DNA of 64,000 nt from Balaenoptera acutorostrata (GCF_949987535.1 NC_080077.1:40566561-40630560), one strand, 5' to 3'. Shown: positions 47,461-60,759, numbered from the stretch's first letter. The notes: generated by a model not told the origin, from the sequence alone. A program made the numbers and translations.

Positions 47461-47639
47461 GGTTAGAATATGAATCCCTGAATACTATATCTCTGTGATT
47501 TCATGTATTCCTGCCTTATTCTGAAGCTTTTTGATACAGCTCCTTTTTCATTTGAATTTCTCATCTCTACACAGTCTGCTATTTCACATGTCCACACTGT
47601 AGGTTCTGGGAACCCTCTTAAACTTACTTTCTTGTATTC

Positions 47640-48390
47640 AGTAAGCATGCATTCAATGGCTATTTGGTGTCAGGTATTCTATCAGGTATTCTACCAGGCA
47701 ACCTTGGGACCGGAGCATGTTCTGAAAACCACAGGTACATCCCTGTGACTCAAGATGAGTGTGCAAGGAGGAAAGTAATGAGATACAAGGCACCCAAGGC
47801 AGAGGAGTGCCATCATGAAACGCCTTGTGCGCCACATGATGGAGTTCAGCCTTTATACAGACAGTGGTGGGTGGTCACTGAGGGGTTTGAAATAATAGAG
47901 TGACCATAATCGGGTTTACTTTTTTAGAAAGATTGGGTTATAACAGGACAAGAAAAGAATTAAACAGCTGCCATAACAATAAAAAAATGTTTTGAAGGCT
48001 TGAACTGAAGCCGTGGCAATGAGGATAGCTGAATTCAGATTTGAGAGTCATACAAAATGTAGAATTTGTAGAACACACTAACAATTTAGCTATGGATAGC
48101 AAGGGAATGAGATAGGTCTGGGATGAGAACTTGCCTAAAAATTCTGGTTTGGAAGGTAATGGTGCCCTTTACCAAAACTCAGAATGTGGAGACTGTAGAA
48201 ACTGACAAATTTCAAGTCTAATTCCTTGAATCTGGTCTTCTTAGAAGATATCCAAGTGAAATCATGTGGTAGCAAGGGTTGGAGGAGTATGGTACATAGG
48301 ATTAAAATCTGGATTAGAGATATAAGTGGTATCAAAACATGGGAGTTGAAAAAATAATCGTAGGATAGAATGGAAATTAATAACACAAGC
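47640..48390 (-). mobile_element. L2 LINE fossil (antisense)
   Basis: The blocks 'gatggagttcagcctttat', 'gtttactttttagaaagatt'-like text, 'tggcaatgaggatagctgaa', 'ggtaatggtgccctttacc', 'agatatccaagtgaaatc' and 'gagatataagtggtatcaa' occur in the order of a reverse L2, from its 3' end into the reverse transcriptase region. Heavily decayed. Confidence 0.7.
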
Positions 48391-48399
48391 TGTGAACCT

Positions 48400-48640
48400 T
48401 TTTTCTGTGAAAAACTAAAAATAAAATATTGAAGTTTCTACATCTAAATATATATACACAAGAAAAAGTTCATATCCTGAAATGTTAAATGATTGCTTCC
48501 AAGACATGGGGTTATGAGTGATTTTTCTTTTATTGTTTTGGCTTGGTGTCATTTTATAAATTGCCTATAATGGACATGGATTACTTGTGATGCCTTTCAA
48601 GTATTGTGTTTTAATTACAAAAGAAATAAGATTAGTAAGT
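48400..48640 (+). mobile_element. Ancient L1 3' end fragment
   Basis: 'tatcctgaaatgttaaatga', 'ggggttatgagtgatttttc', 'ttttattgttttggcttgg' and 'cctataatggacatggatta' recall an old L1M 3' UTR. Confidence 0.55.
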
Positions 48641-48859
48641 ATATTCAAGTCAGGCATCTTCAGACAATACTGAAATGCTTGCAGTTAAAAGAAAGCCTTT
48701 TCCTTCAACTACGTCCAATACCACACCCATCACAGAATCTGTGTTACAAGTTTAGCTTGTATCCTTCAAGCACTTTTCCAGTTCATTTACAAATATATGA
48801 GAGAAAGACAGAGAAACATTTTTTATTCACTTGTTATGTTTTGATTTTGCTTCATCATA

Positions 48860-49760
48860 AATAGTTCCCGAGCCCTATCCTCTCCTTTATCTGTATTCTC
48901 TACTTAGACGATTTCTCCTTGTCCACTGGTTTTAAATGCTGGTCTATATGGCTGGTGACACCTAATTTTACATGCCCAAGCCATGACCTTTACCCAGTGC
49001 GCCAGACTCATTCACAGTGCTTGCCCATTTGATATTGACAACTGGCTAGAACACAATAAGCACTTTGAACTAAATGTGTCCATAACAGAATCCTTGACGC
49101 CTGTTCTTTCCTGGGGCCACAACCCCAAACTGCTCTTCCTGACCTCAGTAAAAGGTATTTGTTTTCATTCATCCCGGCTAGAGCCAAAAATCAAGAAATT
49201 GTCCTCAATTTCTCAACTTCACATCCAATGCATCAGCAGAAATTGTTGGCTCTACTTCTAAAACATATTCTATATCCATCCACTTTTTTCCATCTCCACT
49301 GCCATCACCCTAGTCTAAACTATCATGTTCACTTGTCTGTTTACCTCATTCTACTTCTCTTCCACTCATGTGTTCTTAGAGAGAAAATGGTTTCCATGCG
49401 AAGAAGCAATTTGTAAAAATGCGCATCAGATCATCTTACTCCTTAATTTAAAACATCCAGTGGTTTATCATTTCTTTTCAAATAAAACTAAGACTCCCTA
49501 CCATGACCTATAAATCCCTCCATGGCATATACCTTGATCTCCATCGTTCTGGCCACATTGCCTTTCCCTCCGTTCCTAAAACAATAACAATTCATTCTGG
49601 GCACAGAACCTCTGCATTGCTATTCCTTCTATCCGAAAACTCTTACTCCAAATATAAGTAACCCTGACTCCTTCTCAACTTCAAGTCTAAACCCTAGTGT
49701 TGTTTTCTCAGGGAGTTCTTCCCTGGCCCTGTGCTCCCTTATTATATATGACTTTATACA
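48860..49760 (+). mobile_element. L2 LINE fossil (sense)
   Basis: 'atctccactgccatcaccc', 'cgcatcagatcatcttactc', 'aaacatccagtggtttatc', 'ctatccgaaaactcttactc' and 'gggagttcttccctggccct' are in L2 sense order, covering the end of ORF2 and the 3' UTR. Open frames at 48983-49513 are relics of L2 coding, not host genes. Confidence 0.75.
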
Positions 49761-50163
49761 TGTAAAAATCAGCTAAGAAGAATGCTGGGATTTTTATCAT
49801 ACAGTCATTACACGACTTTACCCACTTGTGGTTTTGTCACAAATCATTACCACCAGAGAATGCTCATTTATTTATTTGGGGATCAGGACTAGATATCTAC
49901 CCACACTACAATTTATGAAGGAAAAAAAAGAGAATCTTTTCTTAGTCTATTAACTAATCTGGTCTTATTCATCAGCCTGTCCCCAATTCCATCAGCTAGT
50001 AGCAAGAAAAAATGAAAAAGAAATTATATGAATTATATTCCACTTTGAAACTTAATTTAATCCAATTGTTTAAATAGTCTCTTTAGGTTTGGTTTATTCT
50101 AATTATTCTATCTTTTACATGTATCTCCTCAACTCTTTAATTTCCTCAAGTAGGAGAAGGGGA
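49761..50163. other. Unassigned non-coding stretch
   Basis: AT-rich, nothing named. Confidence 0.4.
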
Positions 50164-50167
50164 GGGA

Positions 50168-50255
50168 TTTATAAATTATAAATTATATAAATATATTTAT
50201 ATTTATAAATTATATAAATATATAAATATATTTATAAGTTATATAAATTTATAAC
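50168..50255. repeat. AT-only palindrome-rich tract
   Basis: About 85 bases made almost only of A and T, with repeated TTTATAAATTATATAAATA units in direct and inverted order. The flanks 'ggaggga' and 'ctcccc' are also roughly complementary. Confidence 0.8.
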
Positions 50256-50319
50256 TCCCCATGCTAGTTCTTGGGTAACTCAACCATGTTTAGTGAATGA
50301 CTATTATAATCTCAACATT

Positions 50320-50525
50320 GTTCTTAACTGATTACATGCATTGCTTACCATAATCCTTGCAATAACACTATAAGGTAAATACTTGCATTATCCTGGTTTT
50401 ATAGTCAAAGGAACTGAGGCAGAGAGAAACGATGTTATTTGTGCAATATGACTACACTGTAAACGGCAGAGCCAGGAATTGTACCCAGGCAGTCTGCTCT
50501 ATAACCCATGCTTTTTGCCACCATC
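50320..50525 (-). repeat. MIR SINE (nearly complete)
   Basis: 'ttacatgcattgcttaccat', 'tgcaataacactataaggta', 'aaaggaactgaggcagagag', 'ggcagagccaggaattgtac' and 'ccaggcagtctgctctata' match antisense MIR throughout. Confidence 0.88.
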
Positions 50526-51737
50526 TTAGGCTGCTTTGTTAGTGTACTGGCTGGATCCCATGACCTATGGTTGGCTCCATCCCATTCTTGTGCTTTTTGC
50601 TGTCCTATTACTGATATTATACTTAATGAACTTGTGGTTGAGTCTGCTTGGCTTGGCTAGGCGCTGGGCTGTCAACTCAGCATTCACATTGCACAGGACC
50701 TGAGGGAGGTTCCGGAGGAGAAACAAAACACTGTCTCAGCCTGCCTATGCCACTCCACCTACTCACCCACTGTGGGCCAGTCCACACATTTGTGTGGCCA
50801 CTCTATTCAGTGGACTCCTCCTAGACTCCTAATGGGGAAGTGGGGTCAGAGCCCTTATGCCCTTCTCCATTAAAAGCCCATGTCTGACTATCTCACTCCC
50901 TTTTTCCTGTCCCATCTTTTCTTTCTCTTTTCCTGCCGCTAAGCTACTGGGTCAAGGGAGTGGGCTGACTGCCTACTTTGTAACACAGACTTTCACTACT
51001 GCATGTCTTCCATCTTCTTAAAGTAGCGTTTGTCACCACCCCTTTTCCATGGGCTACACCAACAGAATCACTGTGATAGAACATGTTTGATAGGAGAGAG
51101 GGATAAAAACACATTGGTTTAATACTTGTCAAATATTTTCCATACCTCTCTTGTATGGCTCCCCCAATAGAACACAGGTTAATGGCAGTAGAGGCTTCAG
51201 CTCCTTGTCTGTAGATCAGCTTGCTGATTTCTAAATCTCAGTTGTCTACTTCCTTAAAACATATGGTCTATTTGTCATGCATATGACCCTAGTAAAGGCC
51301 TGTGCAATGCTTAGAAGAATAAAATACATTGTAAAATCTTTCATCCATCAAATGTCTGTCATACTGCCAGGCCAGGTGGAGTAATAATTGTGCTTGCATG
51401 TATCAGCAAATATCAGTGCTATTAGATGAAACTACTTCAAGTAATTAACTTACTCATAGCTTTTATTTTTTTGACAGAAAGAAGCTAAAAAGGCTGAAGT
51501 CATGAAGAGTAGGAAAGAATGAGGCAAGCAGAAAAGGTCACCTTAGCATCATGCTGTCTGTTTAAATATTGAAAAGACAAAGTCAGCATGACTACACACA
51601 CACACATGCAGCCAATCACTAAAAAAGGACTGTAGTTACTGGGTGAATATAAGAATGAATGAATGAGTAACCTTGGTATATACACTTATATAAAAAAAGA
51701 CAAATCAATATATATAAAACAGTCAGAACTTACCCTT
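50526..51737. other. Unassigned non-coding stretch
   Basis: No named repeat. Short (AC)n run at about 51593-51606. Confidence 0.4.
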
Positions 51738-52085
51738 TGTGTTAATTTCCTGTGGCTGCTACAAAAAATTACCACAACCTTTGTGACTTAAAATAACACA
51801 AATTTACTCTCTCACAGTTCTAGAGTCTAGAAGTCCAAAATCAAGGTGTGGGCAGGATTATGCTCCTTCCAGAGGTTTGGGGGGAACCTGTTTCTTGAGT
51901 CTTCTAGCTCCTGGTGGCCGCCAGCATTCGTTAGCATTCTTTGGCTTTTGGCTACAACCCTCCAATCTCTGCTGCTGCCTTCACATCATCTTCTCCATGT
52001 GTCAAATCTCCCTCTCCCTCTCTCCTATAAGGGTACATATGATGGCATTTAGAGCCCACCCAGAAAATCTAAAATAATTTCCCAG
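51738..52085 (-). mobile_element. MLT1-type MaLR LTR
   Basis: 'gttaatttcctgtggctgct', 'acttaaaataacacaaattt', 'ctctctcacagttctagagt', 'aaatcaaggtgtgggcagga', 'tcctggtggccgccagcatt' and 'gcccacccagaaaatcta' match the reverse complement of MLT1 LTRs. Its polyadenylation region on the minus strand is the A/T-rich part near 51800. Frames at 51846-52077 lie inside it. Confidence 0.8.
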
Positions 52086-53849
52086 GCCAGGAAAGGAGAG
52101 GAAACAGATAAGGAGAAAATAAATATCTGATTTTCTGGCAATATATCCACCAGGCTCAAATGAAATGGCCTTTAGAACTTTTTAGATTTCTATGGCCAAG
52201 GAAATCCTGGTCTTCAATTGTCCTAGCTCTATCATAAATGTGCTTACCACTACTCTTTCCCTAGATTTCTCAAATTCACTTTTCATCATTTTTATGCTCA
52301 CTTGAAATTAATCTCCTGGGGATTTTGACCAGTATAAATTAATATTTACCAAACTATGCAATGATATAAGTACCTACTATCACAAAGCAAATGAGGCATA
52401 ATTAATACATAATCAAAAAAAAGGAGCATGGAAACTGATTATTTATTTTCATGAATCCTCCAATTGTGCCCCACTCCTACCTCATGTTCCACCCCAATCC
52501 CCAAGTAAAATGTAGATGGGTAAAGGAAAAAAACAACTATGCATGTGCGACTTTGGTATTGCAGATTCCAAGGAAAGTTTAGAACTACTTTTAAAAAAGT
52601 AAGAAACACAAAAGCTCTCCTAACAAATAGATGGTTTAATAATAAAATTGAACTAATTATGTTAATCCTCTGGGTACTTTTTGTAAAATTTCTTTTCATA
52701 TAACTTATATTAGTTATCATATCTGAACAAATCCTCCTTCCATTTCATTGTTCTAACCTTCATGACATGTGGGTTCCATCTTGTGTTCAATGGATGGCCC
52801 ACCCCCTCCTTCCCATTACTGGAACAGGCAAAGGGAGTAAGGGGAGGACATCCCTTCAAGGGAAAATCCAGGGAGCACACAGTCTTTCTGCTCGAAAAGC
52901 CAGAACCAAATCACATAACCACAACCAGCTGCAAGAGAAGCTAAAAAATATACTCTTTATTTTGGATGGCCTTGCAAGAGTTAAAATTCCATTACCATGG
53001 ATAAGGAGAACACAAATTGGGGATCAATTAGCTCTCTCTCCCATGGCCCACCCTTTTGCCTAGCCAAATATCTTTGGTACTCTTCTCATATAGAGAGCAC
53101 ATTCAAGCCCTCTCCAAGTCTCATTCAGCATCTGACAACCTGCTAAAATAAGAGACAAGTTATGTGCCCCCCCATACTAAATTTACAATGATGGAATAGG
53201 CAGAACAACTGTCATAAAGTCTATAATTTTAAACAAGGAAAAATAGGAAACACTGAACAGTTATCTGTCCATAGAGATTATCAAGGGCTATTGGCAAGAA
53301 ATGCAGATTACCTGTGTTAGATTAAGTTCCTTATATAGCCAGTCTGACTGCCCTGATTCTTCTCTCTGTGAGGAGCCTATGGCTTTGCCCACTGGGAAGT
53401 TTAGTCTAGTGTCCTCTGTGGCCACCTCTGAAGTACGTTTGAGAGCTGCCCTGCTTTTGTGGTCTGATTTCTTCCGGTACAGAATGATCTGATTTAGAGC
53501 TTGACTAATAACATCTTTGTGAGCTTAGCTTGTAGATTCTTTGAAAATACAAAGTCCTCAAAAACTTAATGGTTTTCAATGTTTTTGCTCCTACTCAATT
53601 TCATTTGAAAGTAACCATGACCAAAGTTTTGGACATAATTTTAAAACATCAAATCACTGTTTTTTTAAATTTACTGGTTTCTGTATTCTATCAGTGCTAT
53701 CCTACCCCACCTCCTCAACATAATGGATACTACCTAGAGGCTACTCGGAACATTCACCTTGGGTAAGAAAGCAATGTCCTTAATCTGACATTTACCCCTT
53801 GGCTTGTTCTCAATATCTAGAAGATACTGTGAGGCCCCAGATCACCAGC
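52086..53849. other. Unassigned; possible old repeat in the middle
   Basis: 52760-53120 ('gctgcaagagaagctaaaaa', then 'ttccattaccatggataag') recalls an old mammalian interspersed repeat that I cannot name. The frames at 52762-53063 lie in it. Nothing else was recognised. Confidence 0.35.
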
Positions 53850-55260
53850 ATAAATATTACCCATCCATGAAGCTGACAATCTTGAAGGGGTATTGAGGAA
53901 GGCATCATATAGAGGTGATACCTTGAAAAGTGAACAGAAGTTAGATGAAGATACGAGGGAAAAGTGATTCAGTTAGAGGAAACAGGAGTAAAGGCCGCAA
54001 AGGTAAGAGAAATGCGGTGAATGCAAAGAAACATTGGCAAACAGACAGACTGGGAATAAGACTGAACATGTAGCAGAAGCCAGATGATGGAAAATGTATA
54101 GACTAAGTCAAAAGGAGCTATTTTATGGTTTGAATAAGGTGGTAGTCCATTCTACTAACTGTGCAGAATGGATATAAGAAACAAAAATTTTGAGACTGAA
54201 CCACCATTTAGAAGGTTATTGTAGTAATCCAGACAAGAGATGATGAGAAAATGATAAAAGGGTCAAGAAATGTTTAACAAATAAATTCTGTAGGACCTGG
54301 TGGTGGTTTGGTTGTAATAGTGTGAGAGAAAGGGAGAAGGCAAAGCCCAGGGATCATATGAGGAGGAGCAAAAGGAGACTGATTCTGTTGAGAGGTATTG
54401 AGATGAAAGTCTTATGAATCCCAGGTGTAAATGTTCAGAAGAGGTAAATACAAGATACTTTTTCTCAGGAGACACCTATGCTGGATAAATCTATTAAGGA
54501 GTTTTTAGTGAACAGGCAATAGTTAAAATTTTGAAACCAGATGAATATCTCTCAGATAGGGTACATACTGTAAGAAGGAAATCTGAGGATCCTCAAAATT
54601 TTAGAAGAAGGCAGAAAAAAAGAAGCCCCTCAAGAAACCAGGAAGGAAAGTCAGAGAAGTAAGATGAGAATCAAGGGAGTGTTGTAAAGGAATTGATCCC
54701 AGGGATGGGGAAAGAGGCCAGATTGCAGTAGGTTGAAGAGTAAATGGGGAAAATGATGAAAGAGTAGGAAAATACTGTTATGATATTTGCAGTGGAAAAA
54801 AAGAAGAAAGACAGAGCAATAACTAGAGGAGGAAACAGGGTCAAGATAGAACTTCTTTTAAGGATAGGAGATGTTTGTCTATAATATAGGCCAAAGGCAA
54901 AGGTGAGGAGAAGTGTGTTGAAGGTGTTGGAGAGGAGGGAAATGGATGGAGTGAGGTCCCATTCCAAGAAGAGAGGAAATCATGAGCATGGTGGAGAGAT
55001 TGACCTTGATCACTAGGGAGGGCTTGTCCTCTAAGACTGGAAGATGTGCATGCAAATCAATGTATCAGAATTGGGAAAAAGAAAGTTGAAGGATGTTATA
55101 ATTAGTGGACTTAATTTTGCAGCTGAGTGTAAAGGAGTTATGAGTGAGTGAGCTTTGGAATCTGCTGCTCTCAGCACATTCTCTGTACTTACACAAGACT
55201 TAGATCAAGCCCAAAGAAATGGGGATTAAATGTTCTGGGAGAAGGCAGGAATATAAAAGA
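53850..55260 (-). mobile_element. Long L2 LINE fossil (antisense)
   Basis: This is the longest ancient LINE piece here. In reverse order it shows 'cagttagaggaaacagg', 'gtaaaggccgcaaaggtaa', 'ttgtagtaatccagacaaga', 'gagatgatgagaaaatga', 'gagtgttgtaaaggaattg', 'gattgcagtaggttgaagag', 'cttcttttaaggataggaga' and 'gtgttgaaggtgttggagag'. These follow the reverse of the L2 reverse transcriptase region through to the 3' side. Confidence 0.78.
54671..54967 (-). pseudogene. L2 reverse transcriptase remnant
   Basis: The minus strand is open for 98 codons. Residues 32-38 read TSPILKR, matching TPILKK of CR1/L2 reverse transcriptases, and the following hydrophobic stretch sits where L2 has NYRPISLL. 'NSFTTL' near the end recalls the STETAL part of the RT finger. 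'LLSNTFNTLLLTFAFGL' fits the part before it. The catalytic YADD region would lie downstream and is not in this frame. It is a chance-open relic of a reverse transcriptase, not a functional gene. Confidence 0.6.
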
Positions 55261-58200
55261 GTGAGCAAGATAAAACCTTAGAAGTTGATCCCAGCGGGCG
55301 CCACTATGAGGGTTAGATCCGTGGTCACTTACATCTCTAGGAGGTGCTGCCTACTTTTCTTCCCTTGGCGTCTTCCATTACCACCTGCCCTTACAGAGAG
55401 GAGGTCTTTGAATTCCCATTCAATCCACAATCAGTCCACAATATTCAGCAGAGGTAACCTGGACATAGTTATTTTTTAAAATTGGGCTTTAAAGATAAAT
55501 AGGATTTGACCAAATTTGTGCTAATTTTAAAATAATACTTCTTAGATAGTTGATCAAACATCCTGCACATTTGAACCGTCATTCCTAATAACCGTTCCGT
55601 GATGGTTGTGTTCTCATTTTCTCATACTTAATTTATCTGAGCTTGGTCAAATATAAGCCAGTAGTAGTACCATCTGAAAACCAAAAATATAAGGAGAAAG
55701 AGAGAGAATGAGAAAAAAGAGAGAGAGAAGAGACAGAAAGGAATGTTATGAAAATAAAAATTAACATATGAGCTGAACTTGCAGAATCAAAAGTATTTCA
55801 CCTTGGAAAGAAAGCTTTCTGAGTAGCTCTCCACAATTGCTGCTGTGGGCAAGAGTTTCAGAGTTTATGCCAAGGCTTTTTGGAACCCATACCTAAATGT
55901 TCTCTTCTTCCCCATTCTTCTTTTAAAACTGCTTCATAATCTGAGTCTTTTGAGATCTATAATGAGAGGGGGAACAAATCAAATTTTAGGAGATTCTGGC
56001 ACATGAGCAGTTTGTGAAAATAAATGCTACAGAATTTCATTTCTTATTAGAAACACCTGCAGCTATTTCTGTGACCTGAAGATTTTGACTAAGGCTATAG
56101 TGCTGAGTTGCTCTCATACAGATACCTAAAGAAAGTGTAGCATCTTTGTTTTAAAGCACTAATTGTACAATGTACAATTGTACAATGTACAATGCTTGGT
56201 GTCAGTCTATTTATCTCTTGTAAAAATAAAATACAGTGTGTGTGTGTGAAAAAAAATTAAAAAAAAGAAAGCATAATAAACTTTTCACAACTCTTCTATT
56301 TCAAAAAAAAAAAACAAAACACTAGTTGCACTTTCTTAAGTTTAGTGGTTGGTCTGATTATCCATAGCCCATTTAACTGATGTTCATTCTTGATCTTATC
56401 CCTCCCCTCAAGAAAATTCCACCAGATACTATCAATCAATGCAGAGTTTTGAAAATTTGTTGTTAAGTATGTCACTGTTCTCTTTTATCAGTGTCTTTAT
56501 TTTAATCTTTTCTTACTCTGATCAACAATATAACATCAGTTCAAACTTCAGATCAACACAAATCCAATTTCGTCATTCTCACATTTTATCTTTGTTCTCT
56601 TTGCCGAGGGATAACTTCTGCCCTATATAAGGCAGGGTAAGTACATCACCACATATACAAGTACTCCCTCCACACCTACACACTCCCCTACACACACACA
56701 CACACACTCACGCACGCACAAACACAAACACCAGACTCCTACAGAAGGAAGAGAAAGCCTGAAACAAACTTCTGTGACAAATGTCCCAAACCGGACCAAA
56801 AATAGTCCTTCTGCACAAAAACATCAATTCAATGCAAAAAAACTTACCATCTGGTTACTTTCAGGTCTGCAAGTGCATAAAAGAAGACGCTGTTTTTACA
56901 CTTGGATTTATTTTTCTTTCACCAAACATGTTGGGTTTATTCCACTGTGTGTATTGTGTCTAGAAAAGGCATATTTGGTGCTCCTTGTTCAGATAGTCTT
57001 AGCAGATCTCTATCAAAGCACTAGCATTAGTTTGTACTTGTCATTCCCAAATGTGATTAGCTACATTCACTCTTTTTTATGATTGAGTCTCAGATTCTGA
57101 CGAAGTCCGGTTCTGAAATGGCCTTTCTTACTGTTTCATGCAAACTAAGGCCATAATAATTTTACCTCGCTTTACCACAGCTTCCCACACAGAACTCCAG
57201 TACCAGAAAAATGGCAATAACAACTCCAGAAAGGAGTGAGGCCCTGAACAGTGCCCAAGAATCATCCTCAGTGGCCTTGTTTGAAGATGTTCATGATGTA
57301 AATCCTGGTCTACACTGCCAGGTTTCCCAACTCCTGCAGTGTGAAGCCCTGACTGAGAGCTTCCCTCAAACACAAGCCCAGCACAGCTGCTTTTATTTCC
57401 CTAATAATGAAAAGAGCAGAAATACATCTGTTTTCATGCTTCGCTGTTGACAGCTCACCAAAAAAATGTGCATTCAACAGTTTTTAGCCAAATAGACAGA
57501 GACATGTTGGGTCCAAAACACAGAGAGGTTATACGATGTTTTGGTTTTAAATCTGTGCAAGAAATTCAATTTTTACATTTTATGTCACGCCTCTAACAAA
57601 TCTCTCTTCATATTCTGACAATATTCTTAGTGAGGTTCCAGACTGTTTCCTGCAGTGTCACTGCTGTGTGTTGAAACTCATTTCTACTTTTCATAAAGTA
57701 TATTTTGAGATAGTTATTTGACAGGAATGAATTATGCAAAGCATTTCAGTCTTCAAAGCAGGGAATGGTAAAAGGTACAAACACACTATAACGTGCATAA
57801 GATGTAACAGAGACATGTGAGCAAAGAGTTAATTCCTTCTTATTGTTATCTGATCATTCTTTAGATTCTCTCCCCCTAAAAAACCCAGCCTGAAAGGAAA
57901 ATGTTATTTCTGTTTGATAAAACTTGTGTATAAAAAATATTCAGTTTAACAGATTCATATTTTTCATAGTCTTGGGATGACAAAACATGCAGTGTGATTT
58001 TACCACTCATGAAGCAGAGAGGGGGCGAGGGGAAATAAGATATACAGCATGTGAAACTGTATATCCCTCAAAGGAAAAACATTTTCAAACATGGCTTTTG
58101 AGGATGCCCCGTGTAGATGAGTAACCACAGTCTATGATCAACGTAAATTTCCAAACCCACATGTACTGACTTGAACACGTTGAGACTCAACTTCAGATAT

Positions 58201-58844
58201 GAAGCCTATATTCTTTGGACAGGCATTTATCAGCTAACGAACCAACAATAAGTAGTCACTGTCTTTTTATAATTACTTGTTTTAAAAAAAAAAAAAACTA
58301 TACTAAATCATTGTGAAACTATTTGCCATGTATTCACACAATGTACTATACTCTGTACAGAATGCACAGATGATACCCTGTTCTCCAGGTGTTTAAAATC
58401 TAAATTAAAAAAAAAAAAAAAACAGTCAATCCACAGGTTTAAAATGGAAAGAGTATAGAAAAGAAAGAAGTAATATAAGGGCCAACTTCCCCAGTTGTAA
58501 AGTAGGTGTGAGTGAGAGACCAGCAGTTAGATTTATTTTTTTGTTCTTGATCTTAGAAAAATAGGCATTTTCCAGGAAAGGGAAAAACTAGCAACGGGAG
58601 AAGAAAGCGGTAAGAAATAGCACCCTTTGCACCCTTTCAAGTTTTTATTTCCCAGCTTGCTTCTTCCTTTTGCCTATTTACCTTTAAGTATTCTTTACTG
58701 GGCAGAGCACTGTCCTCTGCAACTTATTCCTGTAATTTTGCTCAGACCAAGACTCCAAAATTGCATTCTGCTATACATTATTCTCTGTGATGATTCATCA
58801 TTCACAGAGAAGAAGGGGTCTGTTAGAAAGGATTCTGTGCTAAG
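55261..58844. other. Unassigned non-coding stretch
   Basis: No gene. Contains a GA-rich run (55690-55740), a tandem palindrome (56161-56190), an (AC)n run (56692-56708) and poly(A) runs near 56303, 58282 and 58407. A plus-strand frame of 102 codons at 56774-57082 and 79 codons at 57211-57450 have no domain. Confidence 0.4.
56161..56190. repeat. Two tandem 15-bp palindromic units
   Basis: AATTGTACAATGTAC occurs twice in a row, exactly. ATTGTACAAT within each unit is self-complementary. Confidence 0.92.
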
Positions 58845-59045
58845 AAACAGGGGACCTGAATTCTAATGCTAACTCCTCCGTCAGTTGGGAATTCATTTTG
58901 GCCAAGTCCACTAAACTGCTCCGTGACTCAATTTAACTCATTGATAAAATGAGCATAATAATATTGGCATTGTCTTACAAAAATGTTGAAAGTAAAGAAC
59001 ATTTGCACATTACATGTGTTCTATATTATTATTCTTAGTAAACCT
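58845..59045 (+). repeat. MIR SINE
   Basis: 'gacctgaattctaatgctaa', 'actcattgataaaatgagca', 'taataatattggcattgtct' and 'gcacattacatgtgttcta' follow MIR. Confidence 0.78.
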
Positions 59046-59399
59046 GCCAAAAATTAATTCTAAATTTAAAACTAAAAGCCACAAATGAATTTTTCATTTA
59101 CTCGGTCATATGGAATCTTGAAGCACGATGAAAAGATCTCTAAGTGGCCCTAGGAAATAAGTGGTAAAACAAACCAGCTTTGCCAAATACTGGGAGTTAT
59201 AACAACTTCACCCTGCCTCCAGGCATACTGGTCTTCTTCCAGTTCTCATGCATAGCTTTTTATCTAATCAATGAATTTGCTGATTTAAATACAGGTCTAG
59301 GAAAAAGAGTTGTGAGTAGCTATTTTATGGTTCTTGCTTCCCTCTCCAACCATATCTCACAGTATTTCCCCTCCCTCACTGTGCTTCAGCCATAACGGG

Positions 59400-60420
59400 C
59401 TCCTGTTGATATCAAGCCTTTGTCATGGTGTCAGTAGTCCAAAGCACTACTGACACCCTGGCCCCGTATATTCATCTGGCCAACTCACTCTCATGCCTCA
59501 GATCTCTGCTCATATATTACCTTCACAAGGAGCCTTTCACAACCATACTCTCTCCATATAAAGATGCTCACCCATTATTCCCTATCATATCATTCTCACA
59601 GCACTTACCACTTTTATCTCATTCGTCTAGTATATGATCAAATGAAAAAGGAATTATCCTTTATTCCTCTCTTTCCCTCATGCCTGTGCCTAATCTATCA
59701 GCTAGTCACTTCCATCTCCAAAATGCACTCAGTAAATGTTCATTAGTTTCCATCTCTGCTGTCGTTATGCTATCTAGTTATCAACATCACTGCTTTAGAC
59801 TACCACAATACCCTCTAACTGGAGCACCTGTTACCACATCTATCCCCACATATTCAATTTTTTTTATAATAGTCATAATAATCTTTTTTTAAAAACTGAA
59901 GTCATATTCTTCATGTACCTATTTAAAAGCCTCCGATGTTTTCCGCATCACTTGGAAGATCCAAACTCCTTACCATGGCCTGCAAGACCTGCCCACTTCT
60001 CTAACTTCACCATCTACCTTCCCTCCGCACGCCGCACAGCCATACTTCTGTTGGCTTTCTTCCTATTTCATCAGAGCATTCACTTGTTGCCTGTGCTTGA
60101 GCACATGTCTCTCTGACCTTGACATGACTGGTTTGCTCTCACCATTCAAGTTTTATCTCATATACCACCTGCTAGACATGCCCTTCTTGACCGTCCTCCA
60201 CTCTGTCACTTTCCATCACATTACTGTGTGTTATTTTCTCCATAGCACCTGTCACTATCTGAAATAATACTATTATTTGTTGACTTATAAGTGTTCCATC
60301 TCTCCCACTGATATGTTAGATAATTGACAGCAAGGACATTCTTTGTCTTACTGTGATTTCCTTGGTCTTAAAATAGGATTTATCAAAATAGTAGATGCTT
60401 AATTCAAATATTAGTTAAAT
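59400..60420 (+). mobile_element. L2 LINE fossil (sense)
   Basis: 'tcagatctctgctcatata', 'acaaggagcctttcacaac', 'gatccaaactccttaccatg', 'gcctgcaagacctgcccac', 'catagcacctgtcactatct' and 'gacagcaaggacattctttg' follow L2. A repeated order of 3'-end blocks (about 59500 and again 60170) suggests two L2 pieces. The frames at 59425-60116 belong to it. Confidence 0.72.
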
Positions 60421-60590
60421 TAATAAATGGTTTATTACCTGTCTTACTCACAAAAATGTAACTTCCACAAGGGAAGGAACTTGCCTATCACATATGTTGC
60501 TGTAATCTTATTACCCAGCCCAGTGCTTGATGAGTAATCATTAGTTATGTTTTAGATATTTGTTGAATGCAAGAGAAATAAATGACTGAA
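60421..60590 (+). mobile_element. Second L2 3' end
   Basis: 'cttccacaagggaaggaact', 'cccagcccagtgcttgatg' and 'gatatttgttgaatgcaaga' form a further complete L2 3' terminus directly behind the previous one. Confidence 0.72.
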
Positions 60591-60759
60591 TCTGAAGAAG
60601 ATAATAAATGTAAGCATTTCTAGGCTATAATTCAAAATTTATTTGTAATGGATAGTGTGGTAGCAGAAGTTAGAAATGTTAATATCTTTTGGCAGCCTGT
60701 ACAAAGGGAAGGTAGACAAGAATTTCCTTCGAAAGATGTGATTGGGCCAGTAAGTATAG

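Noticed and set aside
48983..49513. Sense frames of 62 to 92 codons
   Set aside because: They coincide with an L2 fossil and reflect old LINE coding sequence.
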